The position numbers and the translations under genes are program-made. The notes below the pieces were generated by a model. That model saw only the letters and a program-made list of their open reading frames with translations, had not been told where the DNA came from and did not search any database. Positions 46,364-57,209 of a stretch of 64,000 nucleotides of DNA are shown here, in pieces (within the stretch, counting starts at the first letter, position 1; each line of letters begins with the position of its first letter). The DNA comes from Fallopia convolvulus (lineage: Eukaryota; Streptophyta; Magnoliopsida; Caryophyllales; Polygonaceae): positions 11,900,091-11,964,090 of the forward strand of contig OZ024727.1 of NCBI GenBank assembly GCA_964016875.1. Reading direction: 5' to 3'.

Positions 46364-46441
46364 TCATATACAGATCAATGTAATACAATCAAGTAGAAAT
46401 CAGATCTGAGTTTATAAGCTCCTCTCCCAAATTCCACAATA

Positions 46442-46650
46442 ATATTTAATTTCTTAGTTTTTATATAATTTTCAAAATAAAATAATCTCGCAATAAAATA
46501 GTACTCCCGTAACACGTAAAAATTGTCAACTTGATCGATGGCCAATTGCCCAAACCTCTCGATCGCATCACGTTGAAGTACTCCCGAGAGTTTCCCCAAT
46601 CCAATTCCCTGGTTCCGTCTGCTAACCCTAACTAGAATCCAAACCTTAGT
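46442..46650 (+). promoter_or_regulatory. Short upstream region and 5' UTR of the PRP4 kinase gene
   Basis: Only 209 bp separate the end of Copia-2 from the ATG. The first half is AT rich and the second half looks like a 5' UTR. At 46622-46631 is ctaaccctaa, containing the plant telo-box core AACCCTAA, which is common near the transcription start of housekeeping genes. No own TATA box is obvious. Confidence 0.5.
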
Positions 46651-49600
46651 ATGTCTTCCTCTCTCATGGCTAACGAATTTCAGGACTCCCGTCGCAAGCA
46701 CCCTTATTCTCCCACCGCCGACGAGTCTCAAGACCATTCCAAGCGCCACAAGCACCGCCAAAATCATCGCAGCCACCGCCGCCGCAACCGCCACATAAGT
46801 CGTAGTAAGGATCACGATGATGATAGAATTGGTGGCGTTGAGGCCGCGAATGGCGACCAGAACGTTGGAATTGTCGAGCAGGTCAAAAAAATTGCTATTT
46901 CGGACAAGGCCAAAGCTGACTCTGATATGGAGGAAGGTGAGATTGTCGAGGACGAGGGTTTTTCTGGTGGCGGAGCTGAATTGGGGGCTATGCAGGCGAT
47001 GTTGGATTCAGAGACGGGTGGGACTGAGGCTGTGGATGCTCCGAGCGGTTCTAACATGGTGTGTTCAATTCAATTTTGTCTTGCTTGATCGCTTTTACGT
47101 TTTATATAAAGGCTATAGCTGTTATGGTTGCTGATGATTTCAAGCTAGAGGAGAAATTATATTTCTATCGGTTGCTAAATTTGTGAGGTTTGATAATGTA
47201 CTATGGCTTTATATTCTTTTTGGTGGTAGAATGAAGTATCCAATCTGCTGTTGAATTATTGCTCATCTGACCAACTTGAGTGTCTTGTGTTATAGAGTTT
47301 TCAATTTGATTGATGAGCCGTTGTACAGATGATGGACACATATAAAGAGCCTGCTTGCATTAAACTACATATTTCCAGAAGACAATGGATTGCATTACAC
47401 ATTAAGTTGTAAGAATTAGTTAAATGGAACAAGTATATTATCCTATTCAATCAATTATTATGATTTTATGCCTTGTGTTTTTAGTAGTTGTCTTTTCATG
47501 TAATAATTGTGTATTTGTGCTTAAGTTATTCTTGGATTTGGTGCAGAGAGTTATGGATCATGAGGGAACATCGGAATTTAATGATGACAAGTCACTAGTA
47601 ATGAATAGTGGGAAGATTATGGAACTGAAGTCTCCAGGGAATGATGGAAGTAATGGTACTTTATTATCACACTCAATCTTGTTATCTCATGTGAACAATC
47701 CTGACTGTGACATTGACAATAATAAGTTACCTCCTACGGAGAATAATGCCAATGGAGATGTTGACTTTGAGACTAATAAAGCTGAAAAAGGTGAAGCTAC
47801 ATTGCATAGAAGATTCTGTTCTCCTGCAAAAGGAAAGAATAAGCACAATGGGATTAGTGGTGGTGAAGTTGCTAGATTGGACACATCCAATAGACTGCCA
47901 CAGTCACCATCTTGTGGAAGATATTATGATGAGAAGTCCCATAGGAGCAGGTCAAAGTCTCCCAGTTATATGAAATGGAAATCTTGTTCTCAATCTACTT
48001 TTGCTGAGGGGTTTCTAAGACAGGGAAATGGTCATGTATGTGATGATTATGACAATGGAGATTATGTGTTGATGAAAGATAGAAACAAGGAAAGAAGACA
48101 TGCTAAAGAGGAAAAACATCAGGATCATGAGTTGTGGGTCAGGGGGAAAAATGAGAAGTGCAGAGAGAGGAAAATGGAGAAGGAAACAAAAATCAGAGAC
48201 AGGGATCACGAGGAAGAAAGACAACATCATGGGAGGGATAAAGAGGAAGAGAGTAGCAGAGTCAGAGAAACCAAGAAGGAAAGAGAAGATAATAGAAAGG
48301 GGGAGAAACTGCGGGGGGATAGGAGCAGAAATGTTGATGGAGAATGTAATGAAGTGAGGTACAGGGAGAAAGACTACAAAAGCAGCAAGACAAGGGATCT
48401 TCCACATAGGGGAAGTAGCCCGGCTTCTTATAGGGATAGGGATATGAAGAGAGAATGGGAGAAGGACAGGGAGAATTATAGAGATAGGTCTAGGGGTGTT
48501 AATGAGAGACAGAGGGACAATGGAAGTAATAGGCTTAGAGGTAAGGATAGGGATGTTATGAGTAATAAGGGTTGTAGGCACTATGGACGTGATGATGAAG
48601 ATAAATATGGTGGTCATGGTCGATCCTATGACTCTATACAGGTTGCAAATGATAGCAAGGATTTTTATAGAAATAGTAGAAAGACCCGTGACTCAAAAAA
48701 AGATTGCAGCTCTAGGGATGATTCCTTAAAGGAATGTGAGGACAAAGTAAATAGGTATCTTTGTTTCTTCCCTTTCTGATTGAACTATAAAAAAAATTGT
48801 TAGGTCTTCTTTAGTGATTTTTATTTTTTCAATTCGATGTATTTAAATTTGCTATGTTGATGATCTTGCTGGGTTATAGGGATGGAGATTATCAAGATGA
48901 CTATCCTGAGAATATCGAGATGGAACTTGTAGAGCAGGAGGAAGAGGATATTAACAGAATAAAGGAGGAGAGTAGAAAGCGAAGAGAAGCAATTCTTAAA
49001 AAATATAGAACTAAAGAGCTGCAAAAAAAAGTTGAGGCCCAGTCAGGCACTGCTGGAAAAGGTATTTGATTGTGTTGGTTGCTTTCTTGTCTATGGTGTT
49101 CTTTTCTACTAATTCTTAGCATGCATAAAGTTGGTTGGTTAGTTGGTTTGTTTGTTTTTAGGCTTCAACATCAAATTGGCAGCCTTAGTAGTATAACCTA
49201 CAAAATGTAATTATATGGCATGAAAATTATCTTTTTATGTATTGGAGTTGTTTTCATTTTGACTGTTGTTGCCTTTTGTTTATACTTGCAAGCACCCTTA
49301 ATTTAACCTGGTTTGCACAAACCACCTTCTATAAGCAAAGAGAATATTTCCCCTTGTTATTAGTTTAGCTAGTAAGTTAACACTCATACCTATTTCGACC
49401 ATAAAAAAAATGTTTTTAATATGCAAATACCAAAATACTTCTCATTTTGGGACAACGAACACTAAAATATGTCTGAATAACGTATTTTTTGGACATTTCG
49501 TGCCTTCTTTTATGCTTTACCAACAATAGAATGAGTTTGAGTTCTAAATCACTATTAAGGTATTAATTAACAGGCGGGGAAATGCGTTTGTGCTTATAAT

Positions 49601-52600
49601 GGGTGAGTGTGGTTTACCTTAGTGTTTTCTTACTCTTTTTTTAATTTACTTTTAAGTTGACAATCAACTGAAATGCCCTGTTTCACCACCTATGTAATAA
49701 ACTCATTAGTTTCTGGTGCTGATAGTTTATACTACATGCATTCTTTATGACCACATATTCCATTCTTGCTTCCAAATTTTCATATTCTGTATTTTGCATG
49801 GATATTTTAACATTGTATTGCCCTAACTCTATTTGTTTTATGGAATGTTTCCAGCACTTGATAAGTGTGGAGAGCCTTCTGGTGCATCGGTTGCTGCACA
49901 TGATCTTCAAGGGAGAACTGATGACAAGGTTGACCAAGCATTCTCTGTGGGAAAATCACCTTCGCAAAGTGAGGCATCTACAGTAGAGAAAAGTTCAGGT
50001 GTAGGAGAGCTGGGAGAGGGTACTCCAAAGGTCTGTACTCTTCAGATTATTATCGGGCTAGATGTTTTAGAATCAGATACATTCATATATGGAGACTATC
50101 CCTGAGTTCTAATGTTTATTTAGTCATACCACTTGTAAAGTTCTCCAATGTAGAACATTCTTTTCCGTGATGATGTATGCATATCACCCACCCCACTTAA
50201 AAGTGCTTGTTTTATACCTAAAATGACATCTGAAATTGTTCTTAGGTCCTGATTATTAACCCTATGGTCTTCTATCCTTGGTTGATAATGGACAATGCTT
50301 GAATTTGCATTTGTTCTCATCCATTTTTCTTTCTGGATACGATAATTAGTATCTATCATAAAATTTAGAATCATCTTCTCATAATATGTTGTAAATGTTG
50401 ACAACTTTAAATAGATGATGGGATCCTAGATTATTGTCGCAAGAAAATTTTAAAGTAACATAATAGTAAATTTATCTCTAATACTATGTGATAGAATTAC
50501 CATAGATACCTAGCAATGAAGTTCAGGTATATAAATTTTGTGCACTGATATTATCTTAACCCACATATGATAAATAGGTGTGATCTGAGGCTCTGATAGT
50601 TTTATTCAATTTTGTGCAGAGTGAAAGATCAAATGACATGTTTTGCGATGATATATTTGGGGGGTCTGTGGATGAAGGCTGTAAAATGGTATGAATTAGT
50701 CTTTCTTACAATATATTTTGTCATTTATCCCTTATGCTTTAACTTATACTGTTAGGTAGATATATTTAGTTCTGCAACACTTGGGCTTTCCCCTTCTTTT
50801 TATGTTTTTCTTTCCTTTCATGCTTTGAAGAATGGCTTATTTTGTTGATGTGATGAATGTTATATATTCATGAGTGAACTTTGAGCTATGTAATTTCTTC
50901 ATCTTTTCGTAGAGAAGAAAATACTGTTATAATGCTATGATGAATGTTGGGGCGCATCCTCATGCTCATTGGCTTTTATACACTGCCTTTGAGATGGATT
51001 TAGTCCCTATATCAATTTTGGTGCATTCTAACTAAATTCAGTTATTATTGTCACATAGCTGAATTTCAGTTTTTCTTGGGTCTATCGGACGTACCCCCTT
51101 TCCCTTGGGCAGGCGTACCCCCATCTTGACCCCCCAGATTCCGCTGTAGCGGAGCCTCACTGGGTCAATGATGATTATTTTCATTCTGGAGGACTAACAT
51201 GCTGTCGTGCTAACTACCAATTGAGCTAGGAAAGGTTTTTACCTTTGCAAATGGATTATCTATTTTGTCTCTGACATGCAATAAGGATGGTTCATTAATA
51301 ACAAGTAAAAGTTCTGATGATGATAGTGTGGATTTAGATTCATAGATGAGATTCCTTTTACTTTTTGATGTTTCAAGATGCATGTACCATAAATTTAAGC
51401 CTTAAATTGTGGAGAGATTGAATTGTATTGTCCTTTATTTTCTTTGCTCCTGTATGTGTCACTTTAAAATTTGGTTAACTTTATGCTTGACTATATTTGC
51501 CTTCTTCTAGGTTAAAGGAGATAGCTTACTTGTCGAAAGAAGTGGTCTTCATGATAATTGGGATGATCCAGAGGGTTATTATGGTAAGTATTGTTCTACT
51601 CCTTTTGATCCCGAGTGTATTTTTGATATATATTGCTGTGAGCACTCTAGCAAGTTTATTTTTCTCGTGAATCTGCCTTTTTTCATTTTCTTCTACATTT
51701 AAACAGTGTCTGCTTTTAGAATGGATTGTTTGTAGGTTCTATATGCTAAATTTCAGCACTGGCTTTGGTTGTCTACTAGGCTAAATTTGTAAACATCAAA
51801 ATCATGTTGAAGCAATTTTTTTTTTGTGATCAGATCTTTTTAGAATCGATTTTTCTAACCTATGCCCTTAGGGCATAGGTTAAGAGTCTCAAAATGGTAA
51901 TATATTTTGGAATTGTATTTATTTAGTTTTAATTATTTTTTCAATAGGGTTTATTAGTTTCCTATTAGGGTTTTAGTTCCTAAAATTAGTACTCTTAACC
52001 TATGCCCTTAGGGCATAGGATAGAATTTGATATCTTTTCAATTTTCTTACCTTTTTAATACACTTTCCTTAATGTAAATATTTATTTCCATCCTTTTTTT
52101 AAGACAATATATCATTTTAATGTGTTAAACATTTATTTCCTTATTATGTTTCCAAGATATCTTTTAATTTGTTATCTTTTCCAAGTATATATTTCCAAGA
52201 TATCTTTAATTTGTTAACTTTTCCTTGTATACATCTCGCAGTTATCTTTTTATTTCATTTCATTGTCTCTAATCTCTATACACTCAGCCTTCTAAACCTA
52301 TTTCTACAAGACAAATTCTTCTCTGACTTCTCTTTTTCATAGTTTTCCTCTTCTCCGACTTCTATCTTTTGTAGTTTTCCTCCTTTGATCTTGTTTTCTC
52401 TCTTTATCTCCTTGTTTTTATTGTTATAAACCGAATAATTTATTTTTTTTTGAATCAAAAATATGTTTTAATACCTAAAATTTCATTATATGTATATTTG
52501 TTATTTACGGGACTCTTGAAGGGAAAGGCGATCGCCTTCGCCTTAGAGGCGCGCCTAGGCAATTTCGGGGGGCTGTCGCCTCGGGTGTCGCCTCGCCTTT

Positions 52601-54329
52601 TTAAACACTGATTTCAATAAGGGTTATTCGGTCTTGTTTATGGGTGTTTGTATTTAGGGCTTATATATATGTTCTTATTGATCAATTATTTGTAATGAAT
52701 TTCATTTCTTGTGTTTAAGTTTGTCTATTATAAGTATTTAAGGACTTCTTTATGTAGGTTATCGGCTTGGTGAGATGTTGGATGGTCGTTATGAAATTGC
52801 TGCTGCTCATGGAAAAGGTGTATTTTCCACAGTAGTTCGTGCTAAAGATCTTAAACCTGGAAATGGTGATCCAGAAGAAGTGGCAATTAAGATTATACGC
52901 AATAATGACACTATGTCAGTAATCTCCCACTTCATCTCTCTTACTATCCCTACATCTCACTAGTGTTGAGGGGGGTGGGTTCCCGTTGCAGTCATCCTAT
53001 TTTTGCTTATTTTATCTTTGGATTGTGCTTCTCTCAATCATTTGTTGGATTTTCTATGTGCTGTCTTCTATGCAGGCTAAAAGCGGGTATGGAGGAATTG
53101 GTCATACTGAAGAAATTAGTTGGTGCAGATCCTGATGACAGGCGGCACTGCGTTCGCTATATTTCAAGCTTCAAGTACCGTAATCATCTTTGTTTAGTTT
53201 TTGAATCTCTGCATATGAATTTAAGAGAGGTTCTAAAGAAGTTTGGTCGTAATATTGGCCTTAAGCTAACTGCTGTGAGGACATATTCAAAGCAATTGTT
53301 CATTGCACTGAAGCATCTCAAAAACTGTGGTATCCTTCATTGTGACATAAAGCCCGACAATATGTTGGTATGTGCTTCTGTTTTCTGTTTTCCCACTTAT
53401 AGTAGCACACTAGCACCATCTTAATATATTACTTATCAAAAGTGTGGCATTTTACTGATTGTGTTTTGAAAAAACAGGTAAATGATGCAAAAAATGTTCT
53501 GAAGCTTTGTGATTTTGGGAATGCAATGTTTGCTGGTAAAAATGAAGTGACACCATATCTTGTGAGCCGTTTCTACCGTGCACCTGAGATTAGTATGTCT
53601 CCTATGGTTTCATGTTTATTATTCCCTTGGTTCTTTTGCAAGCTTATTCAATCTTTTTCCTTTTTGTAATTTCTGCAGTTCTTGGATTGGCATATGATCA
53701 TCCTTTGGATGTGTGGTCAGTAGGTTGTTGTATGTATGAACTTTATACTGGTAAAGTCCTTTTCCCTGGTGCCACTAACAACGATATGCTTCGTCTTCAT
53801 ATGGAGCTCAAGGGTCCTTTTCCAAAGAAGATGCTTCGTAAGGTTAGATATGTGTTTTCTCACTGTTGTTGGGTTTGGTGATTCAATTGGCATATGTTGA
53901 CACTAGGTCTGCATTTGAACTATAATTTTTTGCTTAATACTCCATTTTGCAGGGAGCTTTTACTGATCAGAATTTTGACCAGGATTTGAATTTTCTTGCC
54001 ATTGAAGAGGATGTTGTAACAAAGAAAGTAAGCCTTGCTATATCTTAATATAATGTCTGCACTCTTTCTTAATTCCAAGTGATTAACACCATGTGTCTGT
54101 GTACTCCTCTACTAATTATTCCATGCATTTTTCTTTTCAGACTGTAAGAAGGCTAATTGTCAATATTAAGCCCAAAGACATTGGCACAATTTTTAAGGGA
54201 TCCCCAGGCGAGGATCCAAAAATGCTGGCCAACTTTAAGGATCTTCTTGATAAAATATTTGTTTTGGACCCTGATAAGAGGCTGACTGTTTCACAAGCAC
54301 TGAGTCATCCATTCATCACTGGCAAGTGA
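46651..54329 (+). CDS. PRP4K: PRP4-like serine/threonine kinase (pre-mRNA splicing factor kinase)
   Basis: Twelve exons give about 1035 residues: 46651-47058, 47547-48754, 48880-49061, 49855-50030, 50620-50688, 51511-51583, 52758-52914, 53076-53367, 53478-53592, 53679-53842, 53953-54027 and 54141-54329 (TGA). All introns are GT-AG and every phase joins. The N-terminal two thirds are charged, with Lys/His/Arg stretches and many RD/RE/KE runs, as in nuclear spliceosome proteins; MEEGEIVEDE is near residue 95. The kinase domain spans about 715-1032: GKGVFSTV loop, Lys750 in VAIK, HCDIKPDN with Asp848, DFG at 867-869, and YLVSRFYRAPE at the activation loop. PRP4 kinases phosphorylate U4/U6.U5 tri-snRNP and SR-related factors (family knowledge). 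The gene looks intact. Introns 5 and 6 carry a SINE-like piece, a MITE and a GC-rich patch. Confidence 0.93.
51085..51240 (-). mobile_element. SINE-like sequence in PRP4K intron 5
   Basis: On the - strand it starts with cctagctcaattggtag, similar to a tRNA A box, and later has tgacccagtg...ggatctggggggtcaag-like sequence. The second part recurs on the + strand at 55990-56095. A tRNA-like head with a ctgggg...gtacgc body recalls the plant Au-type SINE. Borders and family are uncertain. Confidence 0.4.
51859..52019. mobile_element. Small MITE with palindromic ends in PRP4K intron 6
   Basis: A 161-bp segment with perfect 29-bp inverted ends (51859-51887 and 51991-52019). Each end itself contains the palindrome cctatgccc-tta-gggcatagg. 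I found no clear target duplication, so the superfamily is open. Confidence 0.6.
52510..52612 (-). mobile_element. GC-rich patch, possible hAT-type terminal fragment
   Basis: A short GC-rich stretch in an AT-rich intron. On the - strand it starts cagtgtttaaaaaggcgagg and has repeated aggcg/cgcct words. CAGTG plus such words is seen at ends of some plant hAT elements. Only one end is visible, so this is weak. Confidence 0.3.
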
Positions 54330-55643
54330 ATGTAATGCTTGTTTTCTGACTCACCCGAAAAAGCACTAGTAATACTTTAATTGCTACCTAAATCTACATC
54401 AATCTCTAATCATTGAGAATTTACATTTCTCTATCACCTGGTGCTTACGTAGAAGCTTTGGAGTCCATACTTGGCACCGGTGAAGTTGGAGCTCAGAGGA
54501 ATAGTCCTTGGTCAATGGCTACTTGCAGGTCTCTTGGCTAGTGTTTATCTATTTTCTATTGTAAGATAACTGGCTGAGGGTGCTTTTCTTCCATTGTAAA
54601 CATTCTTGATAATGACCATAACAAAGATTTATCATATTTTCAATTCCTTAAATTCTGAATTTGTACAAATGCCTAATGTATTCTGCTGTGGTGTTGATCT
54701 ATAATTGTGGCTAGTGTAAAATGGAGGAGTATGTTTGCTATTTAAACTATGACATCTCTTCCTGACGCTGACGGGCCTTTCTGTCCATTTGTTCACTATT
54801 CCTTCCTATTCATTTTTGTATCTGGATCTTAAAATAGCTAGCCCTTGCTTATATATTACCTATGTAGTATCTCATTTTATCTAAGTTTATTTCCTTATTT
54901 TCCTTATATTTTTTAGCTCTAATTGTGCTTTTCATTCAGGAAAATCCCAGTTGTTTGGGGCCATCTTTCTGTCCTTTTATGCTTAGGAGGCACCCAGTAG
55001 AAGGTATTGTGACTTGTATATTAGGAAGATTGTGGCAACTATATGATCTTTTTACATTTGAATTTGTGATATGGGTCATTTATATATGAGAGTATTCAGA
55101 AATTTATGCAGATTCATTTGTCATAGTTTTTAAATGCCCAATTTTTGGAATTAGCATATGAAGAATATGATTTTAGAGATATTTTGGTTAATTCATGTAT
55201 GTGTATAATTGTCATTTATATTTACTTGCGTGCTAATGTATTTTGGCTGTACTGTACTTGTTTCTAGTAATCTATATCTCTCGTTGATGTTTTTATTATG
55301 TACTAATGGAAGCGTTTGCATCTGATCCATGTTTTTCATTTTCGATACTTTGGCTCTGGAGGTGTATGATGCCGCATTGCTATAAGATTTTTTTGTGAGC
55401 TGCCATAATTCTCCATGACGATAAGTCCTCAGTTTCTTCAAGTACTATAAGTATTTTCTTGTTTCATTATATGACCTTATAATTAACATGTTTCCAACGT
55501 TGCTTGCCATTTTGATGTTTATTTGCTTAATTTGAGTCAAGCATCCTTTTTGTTAGAACATTATCGAGTGGACCTTTTTCTGTGTATTCTACATTGCTGC
55601 CAATATTTAATTGAACTTTTGTTGTTGATGTGCATTATTGTAG

Positions 55644-55768
55644 TTGAAGTTGCTGCATCTTCAGTTTATCAGTTGTATAGCCACATGCTTGAATACTTCT
55701 CAAAGATTACTAAGGTTGTAAGAAACCATAGCAAAACTGTTTTAAGTTTCCTCGATAATCATGTGCAA
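55644..55768 (+). pseudogene. Isolated exon-like segment, unknown origin
   Basis: A 125-nt stretch with acceptor-like attattgtag before it and donor gtatgt after it. In its open frame it reads VEVAASSVYQLYSHML, then YFSKITKVVRNHSKT and LSFLDNHVQ, an amphipathic helical composition typical of real protein. No neighbouring exon in a matching frame was found. It could be a gene relic, a captured fragment or chance. I do not recognise a family. Confidence 0.25.
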
Positions 55769-55989
55769 GTATGTAACTGGTTTCAGTCTTCTATCCTTGC
55801 CTCCAATTCAAAATTATAGCGCTTCCCTTTTCTAGGAAATATTGATGATATTTTTCCTCAAAAACATTCTCATGATAGTTGAAGAAAAGTGATATCTACT
55901 TTCAACTGTCCTACACCACATCAAGCATTATTTGCCATGAGAATAAATGGAATTAACCCCTTGCCTCTTCAAATGAATGTACATCAACA

Positions 55990-56095
55990 TTGACCCAGTG
56001 GACTCCCGTTGGTTCGGGATCTGGGGGGTCAAGTTGTATACACCCTTGCCCCGAACAGAGTCGGGAGGGTGTGTCTGAACAACCCAAAGAAGGAA
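55990..56095 (+). mobile_element. SINE-like sequence downstream of PRP4K
   Basis: ttgacccagtggactcccg, then gggatctggggggtcaag and a tatacacccttgcccc body match the - strand piece at 51085-51240. A purine-rich stretch follows at 56125-56210. Confidence 0.38.
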
Positions 56096-57209
56096 GGCGG
56101 TGCTAGCCTAGGCAGGAAACCGGACTTAAAAGAAAAAGAAAACAAAGTACAAAAGCGGAAAGAAAAGAAAGGAAAAAGAGGTCTAGAGGGAGGACGAGGG
56201 AAAAGCGGCTCGCCCTCGCTTACTAGGCCACTACCGCTCCTCAACTGTGATCCGCTCCCTCCGCTGCTCCCTGCACAAAGCCAAATTGATGTATCCTTGA
56301 TACTTCCATTGAATCAAGTTGTGCCCTTGTTTACTTGATTGTTATTTTAGTTGAGATTGTTTGTGCCGTTATCGATTCTCTTTAAATAAACTCCCTCCAG
56401 TAGTGATTCTCCACTCATATTCTTTTGGCTGTTACACTACTAATTGTTGATCATTTCATCTCATTTAACCAGTTAGTAGTAGTTAGTACCCATGGCTGTT
56501 ACACTACTAATCTGCCCATGTATTTTTTATTTGAGCTATGAACCAGTGTTTACTTTTAAATCTCATCTTAGTTGAGTTCCTAGTAGCACATGGAATATTT
56601 GGTAATCGAGTTAACGGGGTTTTTTTAGTTTAACTTTTCAGGTTGCTTTTTTACATGAACTATGAAAATTACTGTAATTTATCATTTCCGGTAATATTAG
56701 CTCCGCTATCCTCAGTTGACTTCTAGTAAGATTATTATCATTCTGCAGGCTACATAAGCTTGTAAAGGTAGGTTTCTCTGTGCTTCTTGTATTGAGAATG
56801 TGTAGAATGTTATAGGCTATTCCAATGCTTTCAAAACCATCGCGTATTCCTTTTAACGTGGACGAGAGGAAATTGTTGACGGTAGCTCTTTGGTAAACAT
56901 AATCTTCGAGTAGGAACACAATATGTGCACAACCAAATGTCAAGCCATCATTGATGTACATCGTGATGAACTTTTAGTATAGAGAAGTGGCAATAGGGTG
57001 TATGTGTGTTCTGTGTTGGATTGCGTCGGTTTCAAGTCGTCAGACATGGGTTGGTATCGAAATATAATATTACATGGGTCATGGGTGATTTACTTGGCTA
57101 CTGATTAATAGGATAATGTAGTTTTTTTATAATTAAATTGATCTCTGCTTTTGATTTGACAAGGTTTTGGTTACTCGGACTTTGGTTGGATCGGAGTTTT
57201 TGTTCCGTA

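Larger units (their letters stand above)
26076..46441 (+). mobile_element. Copia-2 LTR retrotransposon with two nested elements
   Basis: The 254-bp 5' LTR (26076-26329) and the 3' LTR (44560-44608 plus 46237-46441, also 254 bp) bound this element. The 5-bp duplications ATATT are at 26071-26075 and 46442-46446. The 3' LTR ends in TA instead of CA. Gag lies at 27628-28638 and pol at 40805-44336. The Gypsy element at 28844-40804 separates them and the Helitron at 44609-46236 splits the 3' LTR. Without both guests Copia-2 is about 6.8 kb. Confidence 0.92.
44560..46441 (+). repeat. Copia-2 3' LTR, split by a Helitron
   Basis: The LTR pieces are 44560-44608 and 46237-46441. The purine tract aaggggga at 44551-44558 lies directly before it. 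Joining the two pieces gives the same length as the 5' LTR (254 bp). The two LTRs differ at few positions (for example ggctgtcgg/ggctggcgg and aaatagcatg/aaatatcata). Confidence 0.9.
54330..57209. other. PRP4K 3' region and intergenic DNA
   Basis: It includes the 3' UTR of the kinase gene. A segment at about 54452-54530 (acceptor-like tacgtag before it, cag-gtctct after it) may be a spliced 3' UTR exon. Otherwise AT rich and without an intact gene; a lone exon-like frame at 55644-55768 and a SINE-like piece at 55990-56095 are listed separately. Confidence 0.45.

Noticed and set aside
46375..46815. 146-codon - strand frame over PRP4K exon 1
   Set aside because: Antisense of the Copia-2 LTR end and PRP4K exon 1; no domain.
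48015..48617. 200-codon - strand frame, hydrophobic
   Set aside because: It is the antisense of PRP4K exon 2, whose Arg/Lys/Glu-rich codons give Ile/Leu/Ser/Pro-rich antisense.
51195..51240. Possible tRNA gene on the - strand (A-box-like tagctcaattggtag)
   Set aside because: No B box, no cloverleaf, no acceptor pairing. A SINE head is more likely.
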